Shown here in pieces: positions 48,494 to 59,508 of a stretch of 64,000 nucleotides of DNA. Made by a program: the position numbers and the translations under genes. The first letter of the stretch is position 1; each line of letters begins with the position of its first letter. The notes beneath the pieces are model-generated. The model made no database searches, was not told the origin of the DNA, and saw only the letters and a program-made list of their open reading frames with translations. Where the stretch lies: positions 7,787,501 through 7,851,500 of the forward strand of contig OY743190.1 in NCBI GenBank assembly GCA_963555705.1, written 5' to 3'. The DNA comes from Ligustrum vulgare (Eukaryota > Streptophyta > Magnoliopsida > Lamiales > Oleaceae).

Positions 48494-50200
48494 ATCCACT
48501 TCGATGCACTTAATTGGCCATGTAGTTGTACTTCCCAATGCATCTTCAAGAAGGAAAAACTCACGTGTAACCCAGACTCTCCAACAGTCATTACCAAGGG
48601 GTACATGATGCACTAAATCATTTGGATTTGTTGATGCGATTTCACCTTTTGCAACAACATCACCTTTCCCGAACCAAGATAACAATTTGCATTTCTTATT
48701 TTTAAGGCTATCTGAATCATTCAAGCTTTTGTCTATGGACTATAAAATTAATATCAAATTGTACAATTGATTATTTTGAATATAGAAAAGTCTATGTAAT
48801 ATAAAATAACATTCACTAATTATAGTTTTCCACTTACAATATCTTCTTGTGTTGCACTTTTTGCCTTCATTTGAAACAAAGCTTTTAATTCTTTAATTTT
48901 GTCTCTCAAATCTTGGAGTTGAGATTGCACGTTATTTTATGAACCAAAGCATTCAATTTCGAAGGAGTCGCACCAAAACCAAGACCTCTTACCCGTCCTC
49001 GACGTTCTGGACCAAATACTTTTGCAACACCATCATCTTTTAGAGAGTGTTTACTTGGAGAGTTCACCGTATTTGAATATGCTTTTATTTTTTTGCTGAT
49101 GTTATGAAATAAATTAATTTATTAAATTTAAATAAATATAAACTTTGAATGTCCCAAGAAAATACCATAGTAAACATTTACCAGTGTTTCTCTAGCTAAT
49201 TCATTAATTGGTTCACCGTTTTTCCCTGTGTGTCCTCGTATATAAACATCATCTCTTATAATGGAATCAGGGTCTTCACTTTCAACACGTTGCAATTTTT
49301 TAAACAATTTATATATGTGATATTTGTAGACATGATTTTCAAACAAATTTAACATTATTTTCTTACTAATTCAGCTTCAAAGCGAGCAAATCCCTTTCTA
49401 CTCGTTGTATGCATTATTGCTTGACTAGCCCTCATCTTTTTGAATATTTCACTCTTCTCCTGGAAATTCAATAAAGGCCTACATGAATAACAAGCTATAA
49501 CCATTCACATGCAACTATTAAGTCTGGTTTCCTATGACAAACGAACTAATTGAATATTAAAATTATCATTTTTCTACTATAATTTCTACAAAAATTTCGA
49601 CAGAATCTCCCCTATAAATTGAACTTAGCAAATCTGTAGGGGGAGATCACAATATTATAAATAATCAACACTTAAACACAATGATTCAAAACATCAACCA
49701 TAACTTAATCAAATCTCAATGTCATCAACTACTCCAAAAAAATCATCAACTCCTCAACATAACAATTTTATATCCCAACAATAGAATTTAAATCAGCATG
49801 CAATCAACAATTTCGAGTTAAGCAATGGACGCTTACCTTGTATGGTTGAGAATTGCATTCTTTGATAAATGCTAGTCATTCTTCCATTGAGCTAACATTA
49901 TCGGGCTTGAGGAGAGCAGCAGCTCTTGTTATGCTATCTTTCATTCCTATGTTATTGATTGCTTTCAAAACATTAGATCTATGATCTCGCCAATGTTTTC
50001 TCAGTTTTTGCATGATGTACTTTCTATGACAATTATCAACGTCAAACTTTTGCTACATCAAAATACACGATATTAATAGTAATTTAACTTAAATTATATA
50101 TGTGAACTGAAGTTATTATCACCTGCACATGCTCCCATATGTCATCTAGAAAACTTTCGTTGATATCTTTCCAACTTTTCCATGTGATTGAATAAGGTCT
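48494..50200 (-). pseudogene. TNPA-like protein, 3' exons, element A
   Basis: On the - strand the exons read RPYSITWKSWKDINESFLDD with IWEHVQ (50200-50122), KFDVDNCHRKYIMQKLRKHW and related (about 50050-49840), a short exon near 49460-49375, KKLQRVESEDPDSIIRDDVY with IRGHTGKNGEPINELARETL (about 49310-49175), a part with VRGLGFGATPSKLNAL (about 49060-48840), and the last exon with KKCKLLSWFGKGDVVAKGEI and DALGSTTTWPIKCIEVD, stop at 48494. They match exon for exon the gene of element B. Compared with B, the last exon lacks a short part before REFFLLED. The protein is the likely array-binding partner of TNP2. The gene is split by element B. Confidence 0.75.
49586..49645 (-). repeat. Conserved spacer module, copy A
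   Basis: On the - strand it reads GCTAAGTTCAATTTATAGGG and GGAGATTCTGTCGAAATTT. It sits between two TNPA-like exons, at the same place as the copy in element B. Confidence 0.8.
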
Positions 50201-50224
50201 CACTACAACAAAAGTGACCTTTTA

Positions 50225-50475
50225 CGACATGAATTTACGGCGTGCATATAGGGCACGCTGTAAATCTTAATTATTTACGGCGTGCATAAAATGAATGCCG
50301 TAAAGGAATATCTTTTACGGCGTGCATGATAAGCACGCCGTAAAATTTCATTTATTATCACCCTTAACGGCGTGTAAAAGCAAAACCCCGTAAATTAAAA
50401 AAAAAAAAAAACACGGCGTACATATTCGCACGCCGTAAAAATTATTCACGGCGTGCATTTACGCACGCCGTGAAA
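50225..50475. repeat. 5' subterminal array of element B
   Basis: About ten copies of ACGGCGTGC or GCACGCCGT in inverted pairs. They use the same motif as element A. Confidence 0.88.
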
Positions 50476-51430
50476 AATACCTAAAATCACCAAACTTGGA
50501 TGAAAAAATAGGGCGCTATTTTCTTTTCCTTCCCGCTTTCTTAGTTCTTCTTTTCTTCACACAAGCCAAAACCTCAAAACGCTCCCAAGCCAAAGCCGCC
50601 AATCTATTTCTTCTTCAAACCTCTTCTTCAACCGAATCTTCTTCAGGACGCTGGACCTATTGCACGGTGGTGACCCAATCAAGAATTTCCATTCGTTGTT
50701 TTCGAGTTCGGGCTGAGAGGATAATACCCACCTCGAGTTTTTGCTGGAGGAGAGTTTTCAAGGCATCAATAGCTTCCATTCTCGAGGGTAGTTGCTGAAT
50801 TTTTAGGGCAGTTGCTGAAATTTTGGTCTAACGTCAGTCATCATCCTTCCCTTCTCCCTGTTTTATTCAGATGAACAAAATTTTTGAATATGGTAGCTTT
50901 GAATTACTGAACGAAAATTTATTCTGATTGGGATATTTTGATAAGTTATCGAATTTTGATTGCTTGATTGGGATATTTTGATGAGTTATCGAAATTTGAA
51001 TTCTGATTGGGATATTTTAATAGCTTTTAATTTTGATAAGTTATCGAAAATTTATTCTGATTGGTCAACTTCTCCATTGCACCTATAAATTCCCTCTGCA
51101 TCTGTTCCAATTAACTTCACAGCTTCCCTCTCTCTTTATTGTTTTCCCAGTGTCAACCCTTTGAAGAATATGTATTCATAGAATAGAAATGACAGCAACA
51201 GTAAAAACCATGGTTTTTCCAATGGTGTTACTGAATTTCTATTGCCAACATTCTCCAGAACTGAGATAACTGCTCTCTGTATTCAAATACACAGAGACAA
51301 TATTTAAGTAAAGCTTATCCTTATTACGTACATTATATGGTAAGAACTGGTTTTTGCAAAGACAAGAACAATTATGTCTTTTAAGTAGTGCATTTTTTAA
51401 ATGTAAGTTTGATAGATTAGGTAAGAAGAG
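50476..51430 (+). other. Leader region of element B with a degenerate tandem repeat
   Basis: The open frame at 50496-50798 has no recognised domain and probably reflects transcribed leader. At 50925-51065 a unit of about 55-65 bp with ATTGGGATATTTTGAT and AGTTATCGAA is repeated two to three times imperfectly. Nothing else is recognised. Confidence 0.45.
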
Positions 51431-51699
51431 AGCACCTTAGTTGGCCCTGAAGCATTACCCTTGTACACTTCTTTGCTGATAGACTACTCCAATCTTATCT
51501 TAGCCCATTCAGGTGGATTTCTCTCTAAAGCTTCATTGACACACCTTCTAATTCGGGCTCCCACTTTCTCACAGGTTTCCAGAACTTGTACCAATTGAAG
51601 GATTATGCCCTCACTCAACTCAATCGTTTTTGAAGCACTGTCTGTATCAGTCTCTTTCTCATATATGCTAATAACCTCACTTTCACTCTCCAAGGACAC
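51430..51699 (-). pseudogene. Fragment resembling an MBD9-like chromatin protein gene, inside element B
   Basis: On the - strand one exon-like frame reads LETCEKVGARIRRCVNEAL then ERNPPEWAKIRLE, a TAG stop at about 51482, and in the same frame SISKEVYKGNASGPTK followed by a possible donor GT. This string, as I remember it, belongs to a conserved part of plant MBD9-type proteins (methyl-CpG-binding domain, PHD and bromodomain chromatin factors); I could not check it. It is antisense to the element's own gene and lacks the rest of any such protein. It looks like a host gene fragment picked up by the transposon and since decayed. Confidence 0.45.
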
Positions 51700-51849
51700 A
51701 ATGTTTATTCTGTCAAAATTGCTCTCCCAAACGTGAGAGACATCTATTTAAATAATAAACCTAAAAAATGACTAAAATGCTCCAAAAAAACATAAAAACA
51801 ATTTAAAGAATGTCCATTTTGACTGTCTAAACGATCTCGAAAGGCTAAA

Positions 51850-52130
51850 ATCCATCATACGTCACGGCGTAGCGGTGTGTCTTGTCCGGCTCGTCGAGAC
51901 CTTTCCAAAAAGTACTTATGGGCCCAAAACGGACGTCGTATGACCCAATTATGACCAATTTTTTGTTCAACTTCTCGGAATGCTTTATTTAGGTACGAAA
52001 TAAATTGATAGCCATCATCTGTGTCTTCATACAAAACCACTACCTCAGGCCATTCATATTCTTGGCAAATAGCTGCAAGAGCTTGAGCTTGATATGCATC
52101 ATGTGGAGTTGTCCTAATAAAGTAGCTATT
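51850..52130 (-). pseudogene. Fragment resembling a glutamate receptor-like (GLR) gene, inside element B
   Basis: The - strand from about 52130 reads FIRTTPHDAYQAQALAAICQ then EYEWPEVVVLYEDTDDGYQF and ISYLNKAFREVEQKI. Plant glutamate receptor-like channels have the same pattern in their extracellular ligand-binding lobe: an FxRTT start, a run ending in AIA and W, then a YEDTDYG-type string and a PYL-DAxQEV end. The match is lost after about 51960, where the sequence turns into unrelated, partly GC-rich DNA. About 75 residues of a protein usually near 900 are present. The orientation is opposite to the transposon gene. Confidence 0.6.
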
Positions 52131-52745
52131 TTATTCATGCGTCTCTCGAGTGTTCTATTTCTTTTCCATCTAAATCCCCAACTAAGTTGCACAAGAGATG
52201 GCTCACGCTCAGCATTCCTGAATTAGAAGAAAGCAAGCACAAGTAGGTGATAAATTTACTTTCATTCTAACCCTTCCATTTCATTGGAAGAACAGGGTAA
52301 AAAGAAAAAAGGAACAATGGAAACAGAATCTTTGAAAAAATGTTGGTTTCCAACCGCGTTTGTGATGAGCGTACCTGAAATTCATTAGGTGCTGAATACT
52401 TTGTTGTCACACAGTAGTGGACATATAGGTTTGACTACTTGTCCAGCAAATAATTTATTTATTCTTAGAAAGGCCAATTCGCAGAGTCAGAAGGAATAAA
52501 AAACCTCAAGAAATGAATAAAAGTGGAGGATATCTCCCCTACACTTATATGTGCATGTCTGTATTCTGTGGTGGAAGAGGGGCAAGGGTGTTGTTTAAAG
52601 ACTTTTAATTACTTTTAATTATTTAGTTATATACATATATTTTAAATAAATCAAAGAAAAAGATAAATGAATCTAGAGTGATGTTCCCAACTTATCAGCG
52701 CAAGTGATTACACTAAAGGGAGATATTTTTGGACAATAACTAGAG
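52130..52745. other. Unassigned DNA inside element B
   Basis: A - strand stretch at about 52220-52135 reads NAEREPSLVQLSWGFRW, possibly more captured coding sequence, but I do not recognise it. From about 52240 to 52745 I see only AT-rich noncoding sequence. Confidence 0.35.
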
Positions 52746-52749
52746 TACT

Positions 52750-54760
52750 TATATATTTATTTGTTTTTAACAAAATATCTCAACTTGAAAATTCAAGCGC
52801 GAGATACAAATTTTATTTCAAATCAAACAAGATTACAATGAAGGGGGATGTAAGAATCTTACCTTCAAATACTATCAATGCAATCTTATATGCTAGCATG
52901 GACTTAAGGATTACTGCTCCCATTTACAAATCGAAACTGCTACAAAAAACAACAAACAATGCATACAGTTTAGATACCATATCAAGTCAAAATTATTTAG
53001 ACATTCTAATATTTCCTAATCCAATCTTATCTAATTTAAGAATTCCTGTTATCGGACCTTGCAAGTTTCCAACTTCTAGAATTTCAAATCCTCTATCATA
53101 ATATCCTTTGTTTGCAAGCCAATCCACCGCCTTATTTACTTCTCTCCAAATATGAGAGAACCTTATTTCCATGGCTTCAGCATGCTGATATATTGATTCC
53201 AAATTTTATTGTATCTCAAATGGTCCCTTTCCTAATTGAATACATAGTTGATAAGCTGCCTTTGAATCCATCTCAACCCATACTTTGGTATAATTTCAGT
53301 TCCAGCACATTTGTAGTCCAGTATCAACTGCCTTTAGCTCAACTTCAAGGATAGAACACCCTCCCATAAAAATCTTTAAAAGCCCAGATTGCTTCACCCT
53401 TGTTATTTCTCAGAATTCCCCCTCCAGCTGCTTGGTTATCATTTTTCAAGGATCAATCTGTATTTAATTTCACCCAAGTATCCTTAAGCTTTTCCCAATA
53501 CACAATAGTTGGATAGATATTTTTCTTTGTGGCTTCTCCTTTCAAGATATTAGATAGAAAAGACAAGGACATTAATCCTAGAAACGACTCTCCTTGCCTG
53601 CATTTTGATTCCGTTCTGTTTTGCCGCGTTTATTTCTCTCCAAAGAAACCAAAAAACAATAAGACGTAAGATGGATTGAGGTGTCCCAGGCCTAGCCTTT
53701 TTCTCCAGAATCCAGTCCCAAAGTATTTGCATAGGATGACTGCAATTATCTTTAATAATAACACCTACTTTTTCAACAAAGTGATGACTCCAAGCTTTCT
53801 TTGCTATTTTCCCATGAATAAAAACATGGTTAATCGTTTCAATATCATGATAGCATTGGCATTTTGAGGGCAGTTGGATACCGTACTTGGTTTGCAACAC
53901 TTCATCCACAGGTATTCAGTTCTTCCAAAGCCTCCAAACAAGTATAGAAATTTTAGGAGGTACAGCTGAGTTCCAGACATATATAAGACTCAGTTTTCTG
54001 GTTCTTTTATGTTTGAGCAACTCAATACAAGTTTTGTTGGAGAACTTGCCATCAAAGCTCTATTTCCAGTACATAGTGTCAGCTTTAGAAGTTATTGGGA
54101 TTTCACAACTTTCCTTAACAATATGCATAGGAAGATCAACCAACAGTTTATCCTTATCCCATTCACCCTCTTTTCTATATTCATAGTCCACAGATATATT
54201 TCTTGTTGATGTCAGTTTGTCGAAAAGTGATATCAATAATTCCAGAATGTAGCCATTGTTCCTTGAACACGTCAATTTTTCATTCCCCCACTTTCCAAGC
54301 TATATTTGGTTCCATTATTTGTTTGTCTGGTCACTAACATCCTCTTCCATATTGGGGAGTCCTGCGTTCTGGTATTCACACTGGTAAAATGAACTCCATT
54401 ACTATATTTGGATTTTAAAGCCCATGCCCAAAGGGAGTCTTGTTTTCTGAAATTCCACCAAAGTTTACAATCCGAAGCAAAGCTATTGTTTTTCAAGGAC
54501 TGACAGTGACATCCTATCCCTCTTTCTTCAAATGGATAGCACATTTTCTCCCATTGGATATGTTTGGACAGGTTATTTTCACCCCCAAAGAAAAGCATTG
54601 AAGAGTTCGGAAATTTGGTTGATAATAGTCTTTGAGGGATCAAGCACATGAAGGAGATGGTGTGGAATGGAATTTAAGACATAATGATCTGGCCATATTT
54701 CCTACCATTTATACCTAACCTTAGTAAATTACTGTTGATCAGTTAATAGCCTATATAAAA
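52750..54760 (-). pseudogene. LINE (non-LTR retrotransposon) remnant inside element B
   Basis: On the - strand the order is the end of a LINE reverse transcriptase (54649-54272: ENNLSKHIQWEKMCYPFEER, SLWAWALKSKYSNGVHF, SPIWKRMLVTR), a zinc-binding reverse transcriptase region (53909-53550: KCQCYHDIETINHVFIHG, KKAWSHHF, FWFLWREINAAKQNGI) and the RNase H end (53202-52993: FSHIWREVNKAVDWLANKGY). A 3' untranslated stretch with AATAAAATTTGTATC follows to about 52750. Frames are broken between these parts. No clear poly(T) or target duplication was found, so the borders are approximate. Confidence 0.75.
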
Positions 54761-55690
54761 ACTTAGTTGCAGATGAGTGGGGCAGTTGATAGGGACACAA
54801 AGGAAGGGAGGAGGAAAGGTATATGAGGGTATAAGCTGGCTATTGTTGAGAGCAAATTACACAGCGAATTTGTGCACCTGTGTGGAAGAAATTGCTTAGC
54901 TATGTGAGCAAACTAACCAGGCTGCAAAGTACATGAATGTATTATTACATTGTTGTATTTTGCTCCTCAATCCAGCCAGACTTGCATCTATTCTTTTTAT
55001 TATTTGAGCTGGTATTTACTTATAATTTACTAATTAATGATACTTAAGAATTTTGTAGAATTTATAGCATAATCAAGGTGAGTAGATTTAGGCATTTCAT
55101 CTATATGAAAAGAGGTATTTCTGTTAATCCTTTAATGTGAGAACCAAGCTTATGATCTGGAAAGAAATTGATATATGGATGTTGATCAGAAACCTTTGCT
55201 TGAAGAGAACTAAGTGAAAACTGTGGACATATGAACCAATCTATATCTATATTCTATACATCTATATAATATATACAAGTAGCTGAGTCAACCCTAGTTA
55301 ACTTCACTTTTTCCCTCCAAAACTCTTGTACTATGTGCAGATTTTATTTATTTATTTTTCCAATTTTTTGGGATTTCAATATTTATCATGTTCACACTAC
55401 TCATATCCTCCTTTCAATAATCAACTTCAAAACCCACTTCAAAAATAGTTGGGCCTTCAATATTTATTTATTATTTTCAAAATCGCTGACGTCTACTTAC
55501 AGTCTTCAATATTTATCGTGTTTACATGGCTTCTATTTCCAGCCACCTAATTACACTGGAAAGCTAGTTATTATTATTTTTTTTCCTTTTTTGCTTTTTC
55601 AGAATTTGTTTCATTTTTTCCCTTTTTTCAAATTCTATTTATTCATTTTTGTTTTCTATATCTTTTTTTTTCTTCCATTTCCCTATATAC
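54760..55690. other. Unassigned DNA inside element B
   Basis: AT-rich sequence without a recognised gene. Two related stretches with TTCAATATTTAT occur near 55450 and 55506. The open frame that starts at 55333 is only meaningful from about 55690, where transposase sequence begins. Confidence 0.4.
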
Positions 55691-56319
55691 AACCTCTTTC
55701 ATTTCTGTTAGTAGAAGTACACAAAATAGTTGGTAAAAGTGGTGTTTCTATTGAAGCACAAACTATTTCCCTATATGGACATCGATTTCATACAATCGAT
55801 GTTAGTAGAAGTACACAAAATAGTGGTGTTTCTATTGAAGCGCAAACTATTTGTCGATCTAGTGTGAAGGATACAAGTCATGTAGTTGGTAAAATTTCTT
55901 ATTATGGGGTGATAAGAGACATAATTTCACTAGACTATCATAGTTTTAAAGTTCCTGTGTTTCATTGTGATTGGGCAAATATAGACAGTGGAGTCAAGAT
56001 TGAAGAAGGATTTACGTTGGTAAATCTTCATAGAGGACAACATCAATTTGAAAGAGATCCATTTATTTTAGCATCACAAGCAAAACAAGTTTTTTATTCT
56101 AGAGAAAGCGATACATCTAATTGGTATATTGTATTAAAGGCACCTCCTAGAGGATTTCATGAATTAGAAAATTTTGATGAAGAGGCTTATACTCCAACCA
56201 CATTAGATGTATTACAACTTGATATTATTGTTGAAGATGAAGGTTGTGTAAGACATGATTGTGAGGTCATTGATATTGAAAATGGTAATTGTATATCTTC
56301 AAGATTCTTTATTAATTAG
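55690..56319 (+). pseudogene. C-terminal DUF4216 part of TNP2, element B
   Basis: From about 55860 the frame reads DTSHVVGKISYYGVIRDIIS, VPVFHCDWANIDSGVKIEEG, QHQFERDPFILASQAKQVFY and later PTTLDVLQLDIIVEDEG. It matches the DUF4216 exon of element A (60508-60158) nearly residue for residue. The catalytic core and N-terminus of TNP2 are missing. The start is disturbed by a tandem duplication: STQNSGVSIEAQTI at about 55800-55853 repeats VGKSGVSIEAQTI from 55716. The fragment cannot act as a transposase. Confidence 0.85.
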
Positions 56320-56399
56320 TTTAATTTTAAATTTATGTGACATTACGTACATGCTAATATATCTAATTCCAGTTTGTCTTCCTTTATTTGTAGATATAA

Positions 56400-58723
56400 A
56401 TGATGAAAGTTGAGTTTTGTGGATGTTGATGTTCATATAAGTGGCCATAAGATGACATATCCTGGTGAAGTAAGTTCTCAACTTATATATATATATATAT
56501 GGTTCTTTTTGTTTTTGAGTAAATGAGTTTTATCTTATTTGTTTAATACAGTCATCTAATCAAGGAAGTAAAAAATTGAAACGAGCTAGAAAGGCTTCAA
56601 TTGCTGCTGCAACAAGAGAAGGAAATGAAAGTATAAGAATATCAGAAGGAGGTTCTAATTCTGTTCCAGAAATACAAGAAAATTATTTGCAACATGATGT
56701 TGAACTCCAACCTAGCAATACTGAAAAGGGAAATAAGGGAAGAGGTCGAGCGAAAGTGAATTGTCTCAATAGGGGGAAGGGTGCAAAGTTAACTATAGAG
56801 TTTAATGAAAGAGGTCAGCCAATTTGTAAAGGTTCAAATAAGCTATCGTCATTTCTTGGAACAACTGCAAGAGAACTTATACCAATTACATGGAAAAGTT
56901 GGAAAGATATCAACGGAAGTTTTCTTGATGACATATGGGAGCATGTGCAGGTGACAATAACTTCAATTCACATATTTCACATATATAATTTAAGTGAAAT
57001 TACTATTAATGATGTCTATTTTGATGCAGCAAAAGTTTGACGTTGATAATTGTCATAGAAAGTACATCATGCAAAAACTTGGAAAGCATTGGCGAGATCA
57101 TAGATCTAATGTTCTTAAAGCAATCAATAACTTAGGAATGACAGATGGCATAACAAGAGCTGCTGCTCTCCTCAAGCCCGATAATGTTAATTCAATGGAA
57201 GAATGGCAAGCATTTGTCAAAGAACGCAATTCTCAACCATACAAGGTAAGCGTCCATTGCTTTACTCGAAAACAACAAGTTCTTTAATATGTTGAATATG
57301 ACTTATTTAGTTGAAGCACTATTGTTGGACTATTTATGTAGTTTTCCATTAGTTATTTATTTATTCGCCTGTTCATTCAATTATTGGATTGCATGTTGAT
57401 TTAAATTCTATTGTTCGGATTTTATTTGTTACGTTGAGGAGTTGGAGATTGTTTTTGGAGTAGTTGATGACGTTGGAGTTTGATTGAGCTATGGTTGGTG
57501 TTTTGAATCATTGTGGTTAAGTGTTGATTGTTTATAGTATTGTGATGTCCCTCTATAGGTTTGCTAAGTCCAATTTGTAGGGGAGATTCTGCCGAAATTT
57601 TTGTAAAATTTATAATAGAAAAATGACAATTTTAATATTCAGTAGGTCTTTTTTTAATGCATGCATTTGAGTTAAAATGTTCTTTGTGAATGGTCGTAAC
57701 TTGTTATTGAGTTTTCAGGAAAAGAGTGAAATATTCAAAAAGATGAGGGCTAGTCAAACCATAATACATACAACGAGTAGAAAGGGTTTTGCTCGCTTAG
57801 AAGCTGAATTGGTAAAAAAATGCTAAATTTGTTTGAAAAATTATGTCTACAAATATCGCATATATAAAATGTGTAAAAAAATTGCAACGTGTTGAAAGTG
57901 AAGACCCTGATTCCATTACTAGAGATGATGTGTACATTCGAGGACACACACGGAGAAATGGTGAACCAATTAATGAATTAGTTGGAGAAACACTGGTAAA
58001 TTTTGACTATGTTATTTTTTAAAGATATATTCAAAGTTTATATTTATTTAAGTTTAATGAATTAATTTGTTTCGTAATATCAGCAAAAAATAAAAGCATG
58101 TTCAGAAACGGTAAACTCTCCAAGCAAACACTCTCTAAAAGATGATGGCGTTGCAAAAGTACTTGGTCCAGAACGTAGGGGACGTGTAAGAGGTCTTGGT
58201 TTTGGTGCGACTCCTTCAAAGTTGAATGCTTTGGTGCATAATCATAATGTGCAATCTCAACTCCAAGATTTGAGAGAGGAAATTAAAGAATTAAAAGCTT
58301 TATTTCAAATGAAGGGCAAAAGTGCAGTACAAGAAGATAATGTAAGTGGAAAACTATAATTAGTGAATGTTATCTTATATTACATAGACTTTTTATATTC
58401 AAAATAACCAATCGTACAATTTGATGTTAATTTTACAGCCGAGAGACAAAGGTTTGAATGGTTTAGATAGCCTTCAAACTAAGAAATGCAAATTGTTATC
58501 TTGGTTTGGGAAAGGTGATGTTGTTGCAAAAGGTGAAATCGCATCCACAAATCCAAATGATTTAGTGCATCATGTACCCCTTGGTAATTAATGTTGGAAA
58601 GTCTGGATTATTGAAGTGATTGATAATGTCAGTTTATATCGTCCTACACGTGAGCTTTTTCTTCTTGAAGATGCATTAGGAAGTACAATTGCATGGCCAA
58701 TTAGGTACATTGAAGTGGATTAG
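56400..58723 (+). pseudogene. TNPA-like protein (plant En/Spm, transposase_24 type), element B
   Basis: Exons inferred: a short first one (about 56415-56469, FVDVDVHISGHKMTYPGE), 56551-56950, 57030-57245, 57719-57811, about 57880-57993, 58084-58341 and 58439-58723. Features in order are a basic stretch KRARKASIAAATREGNES, KGRGRAKVNCLNRGKGAKL, WKSWKDINGSFLDDIWEHVQ, HRKYIMQKLGKHWRDHRSN, VRGLGFGATPSKLNAL, a predicted coiled part (QLQDLREEIKELKALFQMKG), then KKCKLLSWFGKGDVVAKGEI and PIRYIEVD. The protein would bind the subterminal repeats. A TAA at about 58589 (after HHVPLGN) interrupts the last exon. The copy otherwise keeps frame and gives the better reading of the gene shared with element A. 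Confidence 0.85.
57547..57612 (+). repeat. Conserved spacer module, copy B
   Basis: It lies in the intron between exons ending 57245 and starting 57719. It reads TTGCTAAGTCCAATTTGTAG and GGGAGATTCTGCCGAAATTT. Confidence 0.8.
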
Positions 58724-59138
58724 TTGAACTCACAACAAAGGTATGTTTCACTTTTTGATATACTTTTGATATTATAATTATAAATTTATTAATTATAAAT
58801 TTATTACTTATGTGATTTGCAGGAAGTTGATTATTTTTGACATGACACTATTGGTCAAAGAAGAAGCTTCGATATGGATACTTTTATTTTTTACGACATT
58901 TTAAGTTTATTTTGAAGTAGTTGTCTATAGACTTTTGACATTAATTCCTATCTAGATTTTTGAGTAGGTTATGTGATATCAAATTTTTTGTATATTGTGT
59001 TGAATCTTACTATGATATTGTTTGTTTATCGAAATCACGTTTATTGATTATATATGCATTAATGTGTTTTTGTTTTATTATTATAGGATTTTTGGAATTA
59101 TAATTTATAGAATTTTTTTTAAAAAAAATAAAATCCTA

Positions 59139-59490
59139 GTTTACGGCGTGCAAAATAGCATGCCGTAAATAAATACGGCGTGCAGACATGCACGCCGTAA
59201 TTACATTTCACGACGTAAAAAATGCACGCCGTTAAAATCCTAGTTTACGGCGTGCAAAATCGCATGCCGTAATTACATTTCACGGCGTGTATAAATGCAC
59301 ACCGTAACAGTTCACGGCGTGCAAAAATGCACGCCTTGAAAGTTTACGGAGTACAAAAATGCACGCCGTGAAATGTAATTACGGCATGCGATTTTGCACG
59401 CCGTAAATTTTTACGGCGTGACTTTTTACGGTGTGCGGCTGCACGCCGTAAAAATGATTTTACGGCATGCAAAGCACGCCGTAAAAGGCT
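59139..59490. repeat. 3' subterminal array of element B
   Basis: More than a dozen copies of ACGGCGTGC/GCACGCCGT occur in inverted pairs. Some blocks (about 59140-59215 and 59238-59315) look like duplicates of each other. Confidence 0.88.
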
Positions 59491-59508
59491 AACTTTGTTG
59501 TAGTGTCT

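Larger units (their letters stand above)
50201..59505 (+). mobile_element. CACTA element B, complete ends, target duplication TCT, nested in A
   Basis: The left end is CACTACAACAAAAGTGACC at 50201 and the right end is its inverted partner finishing TTTGTTGTAGTG at 59505. TCT flanks it at 50198-50200 and 59506-59508, the 3-bp duplication of CACTA elements. It lies in the opposite orientation to A and belongs to the same family. Most of TNP2 is missing; only its DUF4216 end remains at 55690-56319, before a TNPA-like gene. The space in between holds sequence resembling host genes and a LINE. It is a non-autonomous deletion derivative. Confidence 0.88.

Noticed and set aside
50496..50798. 100-codon frame at the start of element B as a membrane or secreted protein
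   Set aside because: It lies where the transcribed leader is expected, has no family resemblance, and its hydrophobic start is due to a pyrimidine-rich stretch.
47820..59505. A single CACTA element from the 47820 end to the 59505 end
   Set aside because: The flanking triplets differ (GAA and TCT). The inner end at 50201 shares TCT with 59505, and the A exon continues across the B insertion, so there are two elements.
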